Origin: Rhodospirillaceae bacterium
Lineage (GTDB): Bacteria > Pseudomonadota > Alphaproteobacteria > Rhodospirillales > UBA2165
Assembly: GCA_018674495.1 (NCBI GenBank)
Contig: JABHAA010000041.1
Span: 25,342-89,341 of the forward strand
DNA: 64,000 nt
Direction of reading: 5' to 3'
The position numbers were made by a program, and so were the translations under genes. Numbering within the stretch: position 1 is the first letter of the stretch; each line of letters opens with the position of its first letter. Below, in pieces: positions 25,781 to 34,637 of this stretch. The notes under the pieces were generated by a model. It did not search any database and had not been told where the DNA came from. It saw only the letters and a program-made list of their open reading frames with translations.

Positions 25781-26746
25781 TTATCCATGCGACGGGCCTG
25801 TCGGCGGGTTGGTAATTTGATCGATCTCGGCCAGGTCCTCTGCCGTCAATTCCCACTCGGAGGCGGCGGCGTTTTCGTCCACTTGTTCGGGGCTGGAGGC
25901 GCCTGCGATGACGCTCCAGACGGTGGGGTTGGCAAGCTGCCAGGAGAAGGCCAGCTCTAACATTGAATGCCCGCGGGCGTCGCAAAAGGCCTGCAAGGCT
26001 TCGACTGTGTCCCAATTTTCGTCGGTCATGAACCGGTCGCCAAGCATTTTGGTCTTGTTGAAGCGGGTGCCCTCCGGCGCGTTGGTGCCGCGCCGGTACT
26101 TGCCGGTGAGCAGTCCGCTGGCCAGTGGAAAGAAGGGCAAAAACCCGAGCCCGTATTTGGCCATGGCCGGCAACAATTCCCGGTCCACTTCCCGGTTGAG
26201 AAGGGAATATTCGTTCTGGCAGGAGACGAATGGCGACAGACCATTGGCTTTGGCGGTCCAATCGGCGTCCACCATCTGCCAGGCGGTGAAGTTGGAATTG
26301 CCGATATAGCGAACCTTGCCCTGGCTCACCAGATCATCAAGGGCTCGCAAGGTTTCCTCCATGGGCGTCGTGCCATCGGGGATATGCAACTGGTACAGAT
26401 CGATCCAATCGGTTTTCAGCCGGGTCAGGCTGGCCTCGACGCTGCGCATGATATAGGCGCGCGATGCGCCGCCGCGCATGTCGTCGTTGAAGCGGATGCC
26501 GAACTTGGTGGCCAGCACGATGTCTTTGCGCCGCGCGCCCAGGGTCTCGCCGATTATGGTTTCCGATGCGCCCCGGTTGCCCAACGGATAGCCGTCGGCG
26601 GTATCAAACAGCGTGATACCGATATCTAGCGCCCGCTCGATAACCGCTTTCGATTCTTCCACCGTAGAGCGGTTGCCAAAATTGTTACAGCCAATGCCGA
26701 CCGCCGAAACTTCCATCCCGCAGCGCGGAATTTTACGCAATTGCAT
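25781..26746 (-). CDS. Aldo/keto reductase
   Basis: A 321-residue AKR barrel. The tetrad is visible: LFDTADGYPLG (Asp and Tyr, near residues 46-56), VLATKFG (Lys) and YQLHIPDG (His). The NADPH-binding end is VIAGASSPEQVDENA near 275. It reduces aldehydes or ketones. GGGAG lies before the ATG. It is the only intact gene between the methyltransferase remnant and the long spacer ahead of the efflux operon. Confidence 0.93.
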   Translation of the reverse strand: MQLRKIPRCGMEVSAVGIGCNNFGNRSTVEESKAVIERALDIGITLFDTADGYPLGNRGASETIIGETLGARRKDIVLATKFGIRFNDDMRGGASRAYIMRSVEASLTRLKTDWIDLYQLHIPDGTTPMEETLRALDDLVSQGKVRYIGNSNFTAWQMVDADWTAKANGLSPFVSCQNEYSLLNREVDRELLPAMAKYGLGFLPFFPLASGLLTGKYRRGTNAPEGTRFNKTKMLGDRFMTDENWDTVEALQAFCDARGHSMLELAFSWQLANPTVWSVIAGASSPEQVDENAAASEWELTAEDLAEIDQITNPPTGPSHG

Positions 26747-27123
26747 TTAAGTACTCCCTTCCGTTCAGTCTAACTTGCGCCGATGGGCGGCGAAAGGCTG
26801 CGATGATGCGACTTAATTTCGCGTAATCGACCATACCGTTTCACGAGCTTTCCTAACGGTTCCTAACGGTTTTTAACGGCGCATATTCGCAAGAGCATGG
26901 TCCACAGCCCGGTTGCTGTCCGGTTTGGGACCAAATCTGTCTATTCAATTGTTATAATAGCCCTGCTTGTTAAATAGTCTGCAGCGGGAATGTTGCAAGT
27001 GTTGAACGCGGTGACGGTTGGGGGTGAATTTTATATATCATTTAGATATATGTCTCTTGACCATATATCTAAATGATATATATGTGAACCACTTCACATA
27101 ACCTCTGATGCAAGGATCCTATT
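26747..27123. other. Regulatory spacer ahead of the PadR-RND operon
   Basis: About 380 bases without a gene. It holds three tandem 10-mers around TCCTAACGGT (26851-26879), an isolated TATAAT box at 26953-26958, the long inverted repeat described separately, and the ribosome site AAGGAT before the PadR start. The segment from 26940 onward is AT-rich relative to its surroundings. Confidence 0.6.
27032..27082. promoter_or_regulatory. 21-bp perfect inverted repeat, probable PadR operator
   Basis: Arms 27032-27052 and 27062-27082 are exact reverse complements with a 9-nt spacer. Each arm is itself a near-palindrome of the form ATATC-ATTTA-GATAT, so the site offers two flipped dyads. It lies about 40 bases upstream of the PadR gene that heads the RND operon, the standard place for autoregulation. 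It is AT-only in character, so it could also serve as the promoter core. A terminator is unlikely because the stem lacks GC pairs. Confidence 0.7.
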
Positions 27124-27669
27124 ATGGATACCCGTTCCATTTGTTTAGGCGTGCTCTCCATGGGTGAAGCAACCGGTTACGAGATTAAAAAGCTCTTCGA
27201 AGAAGGGCCGTTCAGCCATTTTTATGATGCCGGCTATGGCTCCATCTATCCCGCCCTGGGCAAATTGCTGGAGGCGGAGCAAGTGACCTGCCGGGTTGAA
27301 GCGCAAGCGGGGCGGCCCGCAAAGAAGGTGTATGCCATCACCGATGCGGGGCACGAGGTTTTGGCGGGCGCCCTGCACGAGGAGCCGGCCATTGATCATA
27401 TCCGCTCCGAAGCGCTGGTGATGATGTTCTTCGGGCACAAGCTCTCAGCCGATCAACGGGCCAGGGTGCTGGATAAATATCACGGCCATTATGCAAAGGT
27501 TCTGGCCGGGCTGCATGAATTGGATACATCCCGCGAAGGCTTTGGCCGCCAGTTCGTGCATGGCTTTGGCCTTGCGATTTACGAGACTGCCGTGCGTTAT
27601 CTGGAAGAGCACGGAGACGAATTTCTGGACGGTAAGACAGCCAACGACAAAATTGGAGCCGAGCAATGA
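27124..27669 (+). CDS. PadR-family transcriptional regulator
   Basis: A 181-residue winged-helix protein. VLSMGEATGYEIKKLFEE (about 9-26) and YGSIYPALGKLLEAEQVT (about 38-55) are the typical PadR helix-turn-helix and wing lead-in; a long helical C-terminal dimerisation half follows. PadR proteins are ligand-released repressors of multidrug efflux and phenolic-acid genes. Its stop overlaps the adaptor ATG by four bases, so regulator and pump are co-translated. It probably binds the inverted repeat upstream. Confidence 0.92.
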   Translation: MDTRSICLGVLSMGEATGYEIKKLFEEGPFSHFYDAGYGSIYPALGKLLEAEQVTCRVEAQAGRPAKKVYAITDAGHEVLAGALHEEPAIDHIRSEALVMMFFGHKLSADQRARVLDKYHGHYAKVLAGLHELDTSREGFGRQFVHGFGLAIYETAVRYLEEHGDEFLDGKTANDKIGAEQ

Positions 27670-28775
27670 GAGCCTCTTATATCATCGCCATGGTAGTTGG
27701 CGCTGGCGCCATTGCCTGGATCGTGTCGGGGCAGTTCGGTGACGCGCCCATCGCGGCATTGGAAAAAACCGCCAGCGTTACCAAAAAGCGGGCGGCGCCA
27801 AAAGTTCGCGTGCGTGCATCGATGGCGGAAGAACGCTCCCGCCAATTGGTGTTCCTGGGGCGTACCGAGGCGTCGCGCAAAGTATCGCTCAAAGCCGAAA
27901 CGGCGGGCCGCATCGTTGCCGTTCCCGCCGCCGAAGGCAGCCGCATCAAGCGCGGCGCTGTTATCGTGCGTTTGGCGATGGACGACCGCAAGGCGCGCCT
28001 GGCCGAGGCCGAGGCTGTCTTGCGCCAGCGCCGTATCGAATATCAAGCGGCCCGAGAATTGTCGGTGCGTAAGTTCCGCTCGAAAGTAAAGCTGGCCGAG
28101 GCCGAAGCCTATTTGGAAGTTGCCAAGGCAGGTCGCGCCCGCGCAACCGTTGAGCTCCAGCGTACAGTGATTGCGGCGCCCTTCACCGGCGTGCTTGATC
28201 AGCGTGTCGTTGAAGTTGGCGATTTCGTCAAAATCGGCAATCCGGTGGCCACCTTTATTGACTTGGCGCCGATCCGCATCACCGGACATGTTTCCGAATT
28301 GAATATCGGCGCGGTCCGCCAAGGCATGAAGGCCACGGTCAAACTGGTCAACGGTAAGTCTGCTCAAGGCAGTATCCGGCTCGTTGCCTCTGAAGCCCAC
28401 GACACCACCCGCACATTTAAAATCGAAGTGGAGGTTGCCAATGGGGACCGCGCAATGGTCGCCGGCATGACCGCCGAAATTTCCATCCCCTTGGCGCCGG
28501 TAAGCGCCCACAAAGTCAGCCCGGCGGTGCTCGGCCTGTCGGACACCGGCGCGGTCGGCGTCAAAATTGTTGCTGCCGATGGCCGCGTGGTCTTTCATAA
28601 GGTCGATGTCATCGACGAAGATATCGCCGGCGTTTGGATCACCGGGCGGGATGGCGCATTGGCAGAGCGAGTGAGCCTGATCTCCGTCGGCCATGAATTC
28701 GTCAAGGCCGGTGAGATGGTGCAAACCCTGCCCGATAAAGATGCCGCCGTCACCAAGCTCGGCGGGCCCAAATAA
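27666..28775 (+). CDS. RND efflux periplasmic adaptor (MFP/HlyD type)
   Basis: A 369-residue membrane-fusion protein with an N-terminal anchor (SYIIAMVVGAGAIAWIVSG). The barrel-sandwich half is VSLKAETAGRIVAVPAAEGS near residues 77-96, then a short helical hairpin rich in Ala, Glu and Arg, and the second half VIAAPFTGVLDQRVVEVGDF near 168-187. It links the inner-membrane pump to an outer-membrane channel; no TolC-like gene is in the window. Its end overlaps the pump ATG by one base. Confidence 0.92.
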   Translation: MRASYIIAMVVGAGAIAWIVSGQFGDAPIAALEKTASVTKKRAAPKVRVRASMAEERSRQLVFLGRTEASRKVSLKAETAGRIVAVPAAEGSRIKRGAVIVRLAMDDRKARLAEAEAVLRQRRIEYQAARELSVRKFRSKVKLAEAEAYLEVAKAGRARATVELQRTVIAAPFTGVLDQRVVEVGDFVKIGNPVATFIDLAPIRITGHVSELNIGAVRQGMKATVKLVNGKSAQGSIRLVASEAHDTTRTFKIEVEVANGDRAMVAGMTAEISIPLAPVSAHKVSPAVLGLSDTGAVGVKIVAADGRVVFHKVDVIDEDIAGVWITGRDGALAERVSLISVGHEFVKAGEMVQTLPDKDAAVTKLGGPK

Positions 28776-31700
28776 TGGGACTTTCGATCATCGATGCCGC
28801 CATTGGCCGCGCCCGTACGGTGGTGTTGGCGCTGGTGCTGATCCTGATTTCCGGAACGGTTTCCTATATCAATATTCCCAAAGAATCCGATCCCGACATC
28901 AATATCCCCATCATCTTCGTCAAGGCCAAGCTGGACGGCGTATCGCCCGCCGATGCGACCCGCCTGATTGTCCGGCCCATCGAGCAGGAAATGCGCATCA
29001 TCGAAGGCGTCAAGGAGATGAAGTCGAACGGCTATGAAGGCGGCGCCAATGTGATCATGGAATTTGATGCCGGTTTCGATGCGGACCAGGCCCTGGATGA
29101 CGTGCGGGAAGCGCTCGACCGGGCTAAGCCGGAGTTGCCCAGCGAGACCGAGGATCCGACCGTGAACGAGGTCAATTTCTCATTGTTCCCGGTGCTGACG
29201 GTGATCCTGTCCGGCGACATGCCGGTGCGCCCGTTGCTGGGCCTCGCCAATGATTTACAGGACGCCATCGAAGGGATTCCCAGCGTCTTGAAGGCGGAGA
29301 TTGCCGGCGACCGGGACGAGATGGTCGAGGTGGTGATCGATCCGGCGAAGCTGGAAAGCTATGGTATTTCGGCGGCGAATGTTACCTCGGCCATGAGCGC
29401 CAATAACTTGCTGATTGCGGCCGGCGCCCAGGATACCGGGGCCGGGCGTTTTTCGGTGCGCGTGCCCGGCGTGTTTGAGAATGTCGAAGATATTATGAAC
29501 ATGCCAGTGGTGGTGGCCGGCGACCGCACGGTGCGCGCCGGTGACGTCGCCGATGTGCGCGCTGCCTTCAAGGATCCCAAGGGCTTTGCCCGGGTAGCCG
29601 GCAAGAACGCCATCGCCCTCGAAGTATCAAAACGCACCGGCGAAAACATTATCGATACTATCGCCCAAATCCGCCAAGTGGTGGCACAGGAACGTAAGGT
29701 CTGGCCGCTGACCTTGCGCCAGGCGGTTAATGTTTCCTTCTCCCAGGATAAGTCCAACGACATCCGCAACATGCTGGCGGATTTGCAGAACAACGTGATC
29801 AGCGCGGTCTTGCTGGTGATGATCGTGATCATCGCCTTTTTGGGTTTGCGCACGGCGGGGCTGGTGGGCATTGCCATTCCAGGCTCGTTCCTGATCGGCA
29901 TTTTGACCCTGGCAACCCTCGGCATGACCCTCAATATCGTGGTGCTGTTCAGCCTGATATTGGCGGTCGGCATGCTGGTCGACGGCGCCATCGTGGTGAC
30001 CGAATATGCGGACCGCAAGATGATCGAGGGGGTGCCCCGCGCCGCCGCCTACGCCGCCGCCGCCAAGCGCATGGCCTGGCCGATCATTGCATCGACGGCG
30101 ACCACGTTGGCTGCATTTCTGCCCTTGTTATTCTGGCCCGGCGTGGTTGGCGAATTTATGAAATTCCTTCCCGTTACGTTGATTGTGACCTTGTCGGCGT
30201 CCTTGCTGATGGCATTAATATTTGTGCCGACGCTGGGCGCTTTGTTCGGTAAGCCCGGCGCTCTCGATCCCAAATCCTTAGCCAATATTGCCGCAGGTGA
30301 AAGCGGCAGCGTCGATCAAGCGGTGGGCTTTACCGGTCTCTATGTGCGCGTGCTGAAAGTGGCGCTGCGCCACCCGGCCAAGGTGGTTCTGACCGCCTTT
30401 GCGATGCTGATCGGCGTGCAGTGGTACTATGCCGCCAATGGCAACGGCGTCGAATTTTTCCCCGAGATCGAGCCCACCAACGCCAAAATCCAGGTGCGCG
30501 CCAGGGGCAATCTGTCGATCCACGAAAAAGACGCCCTCATGCGCCAGGTGGAAAGCCGCATCCTGGATATGACCGAGTTCGAAACCATCTACACGCGCAC
30601 CGGGCGCAAGGAAAATTCCCAGGAAGCCGAAGACATCATTGGCACTGTGGCCTTGGAATTCATCGATTGGCAATTGCGCCGTCCGGCGAAGCAGGTGTTC
30701 AAGGACATCGAGGCGCGCACCGCCGATCTGGTCGGCATCCATGTGGATGTGCGCGAAGAAGAGCAGGGACCGCCGGTGGGTAAGCCGGTGCAGCTACAGA
30801 TCGCGGCGCGCGATGCGGGGCTTTTGTTACCGGAAGTGGCGCGCATACGCGCCAAGCTCGACAGCATGCCCGAATTGTTCAATGTGGAAGACACGCGGCC
30901 TTTGCCTGGCATTACCTGGGCCTTGCGTGTCGATCGGGCGCAGGCGGCCAAGTTCGGCGCCGACGTGCGCTCCATCGGCAAATCGGTGCAGCTGGTAACC
31001 GCCGGCATCAAGGTCGATGAGTTTCGCCCCGATCAAAGCGACGAAGAGGTGGAAATCCGGGTCCGCTATCCAGCCGATTATCGCACCATCAAGCAATTGG
31101 ACCGGATCAGAATCTCCACCGATGCGGGGCTGGTGCCGCTATCCAACTTCGTGACCCGGACGACCGAGCAAAAAGTCAGCACCATCACCCGCATCGACGG
31201 CAAGCGCGCCTATTGGGTGAAGGCCGATGTGCGCCCGGGCGTTCTCGTCGATGAACAGGTGCGTGAAATCACTACCTGGATCGGTGCTCAAAATATCAGC
31301 CCAGCCATCGATATCACCTTCAAGGGTGAAGATGAGGAGCAGGAGAAAGCCAAGGCGTTCCTCACCAAAGCCTTCGGCGTGGCGTTGTTTATCATGGCCA
31401 TCATTCTGGTCACTCAGTTCAACAGTTTTTATTCGGCGTTTTTGATCCTGTCGGCAGTGATTATGTCGACCATCGGCGTGTTCATCGGCCTACTGGCCAC
31501 CGGCCAGCCTTTCGGCATTGTGATGAGCGGCGTCGGGGTCATCGCGCTAGCCGGCATTGTGGTCAACAACAACATCGTGCTGATCGATACTTACGATCAT
31601 TTGAAGGGGCGATATACAGACCCGGCGGAGGCCATCCTGCGCACCGGCATCCAGCGTATGCGCCCGGTATTGTTGACCACCGCGACAACAATTTTGGGGC

Positions 31701-31942
31701 TGATGCCGATGATGTTGTCCACCAATATCGATTTTGTCACCCGCCAGGTGACCATCGGCGCACCCTCGACCCAATGGTGGACGCAATTATCGGCGGCCAT
31801 TGTCTTTGGGCTCGGCTTTGCCACCGTGCTCACATTATTGGTGACGCCGGCCTCGCTGATGCTGCGCGCCAATGTGCGGGGCTGGCGGAAAAAATTGGCG
31901 GATAAAAGATTAACCGCCGCGCCGGTGGCCGCGCCGCGATAA
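28775..31942 (+). CDS. RND-family efflux pump, inner-membrane subunit
   Basis: A 1055-residue AcrB-type pump with twelve helices and two large periplasmic loops (DPDINIPIIFVKAKLDGVSP at the first loop start). The proton-relay helix reads LAVGMLVDGAIVVTEYADR: the first relay Asp is present but the usual second Asp is Gly, as in a subset of AcrB relatives. The C-terminal GVIALAGIVVNNNIVLIDTY is the matching helix 10. It exports hydrophobic compounds by proton exchange. Its last 33 bases overlap the convergent EF-hand gene. Confidence 0.95.
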   Translation: MGLSIIDAAIGRARTVVLALVLILISGTVSYINIPKESDPDINIPIIFVKAKLDGVSPADATRLIVRPIEQEMRIIEGVKEMKSNGYEGGANVIMEFDAGFDADQALDDVREALDRAKPELPSETEDPTVNEVNFSLFPVLTVILSGDMPVRPLLGLANDLQDAIEGIPSVLKAEIAGDRDEMVEVVIDPAKLESYGISAANVTSAMSANNLLIAAGAQDTGAGRFSVRVPGVFENVEDIMNMPVVVAGDRTVRAGDVADVRAAFKDPKGFARVAGKNAIALEVSKRTGENIIDTIAQIRQVVAQERKVWPLTLRQAVNVSFSQDKSNDIRNMLADLQNNVISAVLLVMIVIIAFLGLRTAGLVGIAIPGSFLIGILTLATLGMTLNIVVLFSLILAVGMLVDGAIVVTEYADRKMIEGVPRAAAYAAAAKRMAWPIIASTATTLAAFLPLLFWPGVVGEFMKFLPVTLIVTLSASLLMALIFVPTLGALFGKPGALDPKSLANIAAGESGSVDQAVGFTGLYVRVLKVALRHPAKVVLTAFAMLIGVQWYYAANGNGVEFFPEIEPTNAKIQVRARGNLSIHEKDALMRQVESRILDMTEFETIYTRTGRKENSQEAEDIIGTVALEFIDWQLRRPAKQVFKDIEARTADLVGIHVDVREEEQGPPVGKPVQLQIAARDAGLLLPEVARIRAKLDSMPELFNVEDTRPLPGITWALRVDRAQAAKFGADVRSIGKSVQLVTAGIKVDEFRPDQSDEEVEIRVRYPADYRTIKQLDRIRISTDAGLVPLSNFVTRTTEQKVSTITRIDGKRAYWVKADVRPGVLVDEQVREITTWIGAQNISPAIDITFKGEDEEQEKAKAFLTKAFGVALFIMAIILVTQFNSFYSAFLILSAVIMSTIGVFIGLLATGQPFGIVMSGVGVIALAGIVVNNNIVLIDTYDHLKGRYTDPAEAILRTGIQRMRPVLLTTATTILGLMPMMLSTNIDFVTRQVTIGAPSTQWWTQLSAAIVFGLGFATVLTLLVTPASLMLRANVRGWRKKLADKRLTAAPVAAPR

Positions 31943-32404
31943 CCGCCGCTCGCGCAACTCGGCCCGCGTTACCTTGCCGTCGCCGTCGGTATCCAGGCGG
32001 CTCACCATGCGGGAGGTGCGCTTGGCAAATTCTTCAGGCGTTACTTTGGCGTCGCCGTCATCGTCGTGGCGTTGAAAGCGGTCGACCATGCGCTCGCGCA
32101 TCACCGCCATCCACAAGGCCTGATATTCCTCGATGCCTAGGCTGCCGTCGCCGTCTTTATCGAACTTGGCGAATTGAAGGCTGCGTGCTTTGTCTACCTC
32201 CGCCTGGGTCAGCACGTCGTCCAAGTCAGTATCGAACGCCGTGAACAGGCGTTGTCCCTGGAAGCCGCCGCGAAATCCCGCCTGACCGTGAAATCCAGCC
32301 TCGTGGTATCCGCCGTGGCGAAAACCACCTTGCCCGGCAACGATGCCGCCGATACCAACCACGACGGCGCCAGCGATCAGAATATATTTGGTGGAATTTT
32401 TCAT
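31910..32404 (-). CDS. EF-hand calcium-binding protein with N-terminal anchor
   Basis: A 164-residue protein with an N-terminal hydrophobic segment (YILIAGAVVVGIGGIVAG), a Gly/His/Phe-rich linker with repeated GF(R/H)G units, and four EF-hand loops: DTDLDDVLTQAE, DKDGDGSLGIEE, DDDGDAKVTPEE and DTDGDGKVTRAE. Three have the full DxDxDG-like ligand set. It is probably exported or membrane-anchored in the periplasm and binds Ca2+. A GAGGT ribosome site precedes the ATG. A basic RRLSRRGHRRGG tail ends the protein. Confidence 0.9.
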   Translation of the reverse strand: MKNSTKYILIAGAVVVGIGGIVAGQGGFRHGGYHEAGFHGQAGFRGGFQGQRLFTAFDTDLDDVLTQAEVDKARSLQFAKFDKDGDGSLGIEEYQALWMAVMRERMVDRFQRHDDDGDAKVTPEEFAKRTSRMVSRLDTDGDGKVTRAELRERRLSRRGHRRGG

Positions 32405-32412
32405 ATTTTACC

Positions 32413-34071
32413 TCATGTTCGCAATTTGAAACGTTGCAACTTTCCGGTCTGGGTCTTCGGCAACTCGGCCACGAATTCGATGGCGCGGGGGTACTTGTAA
32501 GGCGCGATGCGGGCTTTGACAAAATCCTGTAAGGCCTCGGCATTCACGTTTACGCCGTCCCTTAAGACCACGAAGGCCTTGACGATATTTGTACGCGCCT
32601 CGTCCGGGGTGCCGACCACGGCGCATTCGGCAACACTCGAATGTTCCAACAAGGCCGCCTCCACCTCGGGCCCGGCGATGTTGTAGCCTGCCGAGATGAT
32701 CATGTCATCGGCGCGGCTCACATAGCGGAAATAGCCGTCTTCGTCCTGTTCATAGATATCGCCGGGATAGTTCCAACCGTCCCGCACATAGTCTTTTTGC
32801 CGTGCTTCGTCGTCCATATAACGGCAACCCGTAGGGCCCCGGACGGCCAGCAATCCAGGCGTGTTCGCCGGCAATTCCTGGCCGTCTTCGTCCACCACGC
32901 GGGCCTGATATCCGGGGATCGCGGTGCCGGTAAATCCGGCGCGCATATTGTTTGGGGCGGCGGCAACGAACACATGCAATAATTCGGTGGCGCCAAGGCC
33001 GTCGATCAGGCGGATGCCAGTGGCTTCGAAAAACGCCTCCCATGTGGCTTTCGGCAAGGTTTCCCCCGCCGAGACACCCAATTGCAGACTGCTTAGATCA
33101 TAATCAACCGCCAGCCCGGCCATCGCCCGATAGGCGGTGGGCGCCGTATATATCTGCGTGATGCGGTATTGTTGAATGGCTGCCAGGAGCGCATCGGGCG
33201 CGTTGTCGGTGACGAACCGAGTGGAGGCGCCATAGCGCATGGGAAACAAGGTCAGCCCGCCAAGCCCGAAGGTGAAGGCCAGCGGCGGCGTGCCGGTGAT
33301 GATATCGCTGGGCAAGACGCGGGCGATAGAGTGCGGAAGGCAATCGGCGGCGGCAATCAGGTCTCGGTGGAAATGCATGGTGCCTTTGGGATTGCCAGTG
33401 GTGCCCGAGGTGAAGGCAATCAGGGCCACATCATCAGCGGCGGTATCGACGTTGGTGAAGGTGCTGGGTTTGCTATCAGCGAGGGTTTCGAGCGTGGCGG
33501 CCTCCGGCGCTGAACCTGCGGCGGAGAAATAGAGGATAGGGTTGAGCCCTTCGGTTATCGCCCGCGCTTCTTCCAAAGCATCGCCGAAATTCACGTCGCA
33601 GAGGGCGTGGGCGATGGCGCCTTTTTCGATGATATATTTCAATTCGCCGGCCCGCAGTAGGGCCATGGTGGAGACGCAAATACCGCCGGCCTTCAACACC
33701 GCCAGCCAGCAGGCCACCAGCATCGGCGTGTTCGGCGCGCGAAGCAGCACCCGTGCGCCGGATCGCAATCCGCAATCTTCTACAAGCACTGCCGCGATCT
33801 GGTTGGCGCGGCGCAACAGATCGTCATAGCTCCAAGTGATATCGTCCAGATGCAGCACCGGGCGCCCGCCATTGCCGAGGGCGATGTTGCGGTCCAGCAA
33901 TTCGGCGGCGGCGTTCAGCCGGTCCGGGATTTGCGTCAGCTCAGGCGTGCCCGAATAATCGAACGCCGGCCATAGGTCCCGGCCTGGCAATTGATCAGCC
34001 GCGAATGTATCGTCGTGGGCGGTTGCTCCGCCCGGTGCCTTGCCTACCATACTGCTCGCCTCCGGCGTCAT
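32413..34071 (-). CDS. Acyl-CoA ligase, benzoate/2-aminobenzoate-CoA-ligase-like
   Basis: A 552-residue adenylate-forming enzyme. The phosphate loop is FTSGTTGNPKGTMHFHRD near residues 217-234, the hinge region is FRYVSRADDMIISAGYNIAG near 445, and the C-terminal catalytic Lys is in LPKTQTGKLQRFK. The order and the GCRYMDDEARQKDYV segment resemble benzoate- and 2-aminobenzoate-CoA ligases. It activates a carboxylic acid, probably aromatic, with ATP and CoA. It follows the EF-hand gene on the same strand but probably has its own promoter upstream. Confidence 0.88.
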   Translation of the reverse strand: MTPEASSMVGKAPGGATAHDDTFAADQLPGRDLWPAFDYSGTPELTQIPDRLNAAAELLDRNIALGNGGRPVLHLDDITWSYDDLLRRANQIAAVLVEDCGLRSGARVLLRAPNTPMLVACWLAVLKAGGICVSTMALLRAGELKYIIEKGAIAHALCDVNFGDALEEARAITEGLNPILYFSAAGSAPEAATLETLADSKPSTFTNVDTAADDVALIAFTSGTTGNPKGTMHFHRDLIAAADCLPHSIARVLPSDIITGTPPLAFTFGLGGLTLFPMRYGASTRFVTDNAPDALLAAIQQYRITQIYTAPTAYRAMAGLAVDYDLSSLQLGVSAGETLPKATWEAFFEATGIRLIDGLGATELLHVFVAAAPNNMRAGFTGTAIPGYQARVVDEDGQELPANTPGLLAVRGPTGCRYMDDEARQKDYVRDGWNYPGDIYEQDEDGYFRYVSRADDMIISAGYNIAGPEVEAALLEHSSVAECAVVGTPDEARTNIVKAFVVLRDGVNVNAEALQDFVKARIAPYKYPRAIEFVAELPKTQTGKLQRFKLRT

Positions 34072-34228
34072 GTTAACTGTTTGCGGCTTGGTCTTGAAGG
34101 GGTAAGACGCGGAAATTGCGGTGCCGGAAAATTATTTCAAAAAATGATGGCTTCTAGCTTTGCGGCGGGGAAATAATTTTATAGTTTAGTGCCTCGACCT
34201 TGTGCAAAAGCGAGTGCCGGAGCCAACG

Positions 34229-34633
34229 ATGATAGACGACAGTAGACGATTTGAGAAAATGGGCGCGCTTATCGTGAACAGCGAGGCCGGGATTGTGTCC
34301 ATCGTGACCACGATCCTGCAATCCATGGGCATGACCCATATCGAACGGGCCCTGGACGGTGCCAAGGCGATGGCGATGTTCGGCGAAGATCCAAATTTCG
34401 TTAGTTTCGTGGTTTGCGACTGGACCATGCCGGGGATGACCGGGTTGCAACTGATCGAAAAAATCCGCGCCGTGAATTCGACCATACCCATATTGATATT
34501 GGCCGGCGACGCCTCCATCGAAAACGTGAAAGCGGCGTTGGCGGCGGGCGTTAGTCAGTTTATTGCGAAACCGTTCTCGGCCGGCGATTTGCAGAAGCCC
34601 GTGCGCGCCATGACCAAAAGTCTTGCCGTCTAG
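34229..34633 (+). CDS. Single-domain response regulator (CheY-like)
   Basis: A 134-residue receiver with no output domain. The phosphoacceptor Asp is in VVCDWTMPGMTG near residue 58 and the conserved Lys in FIAKPFSAGD near 114; the acidic pair at the N-terminus is replaced by LIVNSEAG, with only Glu retained, so phosphorylation may be slow. The ATG chosen follows CGGAG by seven bases; an upstream TTG frame is rejected. No kinase is nearby. It stands divergent from the acyl-CoA ligase gene. Confidence 0.85.
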   Translation: MIDDSRRFEKMGALIVNSEAGIVSIVTTILQSMGMTHIERALDGAKAMAMFGEDPNFVSFVVCDWTMPGMTGLQLIEKIRAVNSTIPILILAGDASIENVKAALAAGVSQFIAKPFSAGDLQKPVRAMTKSLAV

Positions 34634-34637
34634 AGAT

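Noticed and set aside
26851..26879. Three tandem 10-mers TCCTAACGGT-like as a possible CRISPR or iteron
   Set aside because: Too short, no spacers, and only three imperfect units; no replication or Cas gene nearby.
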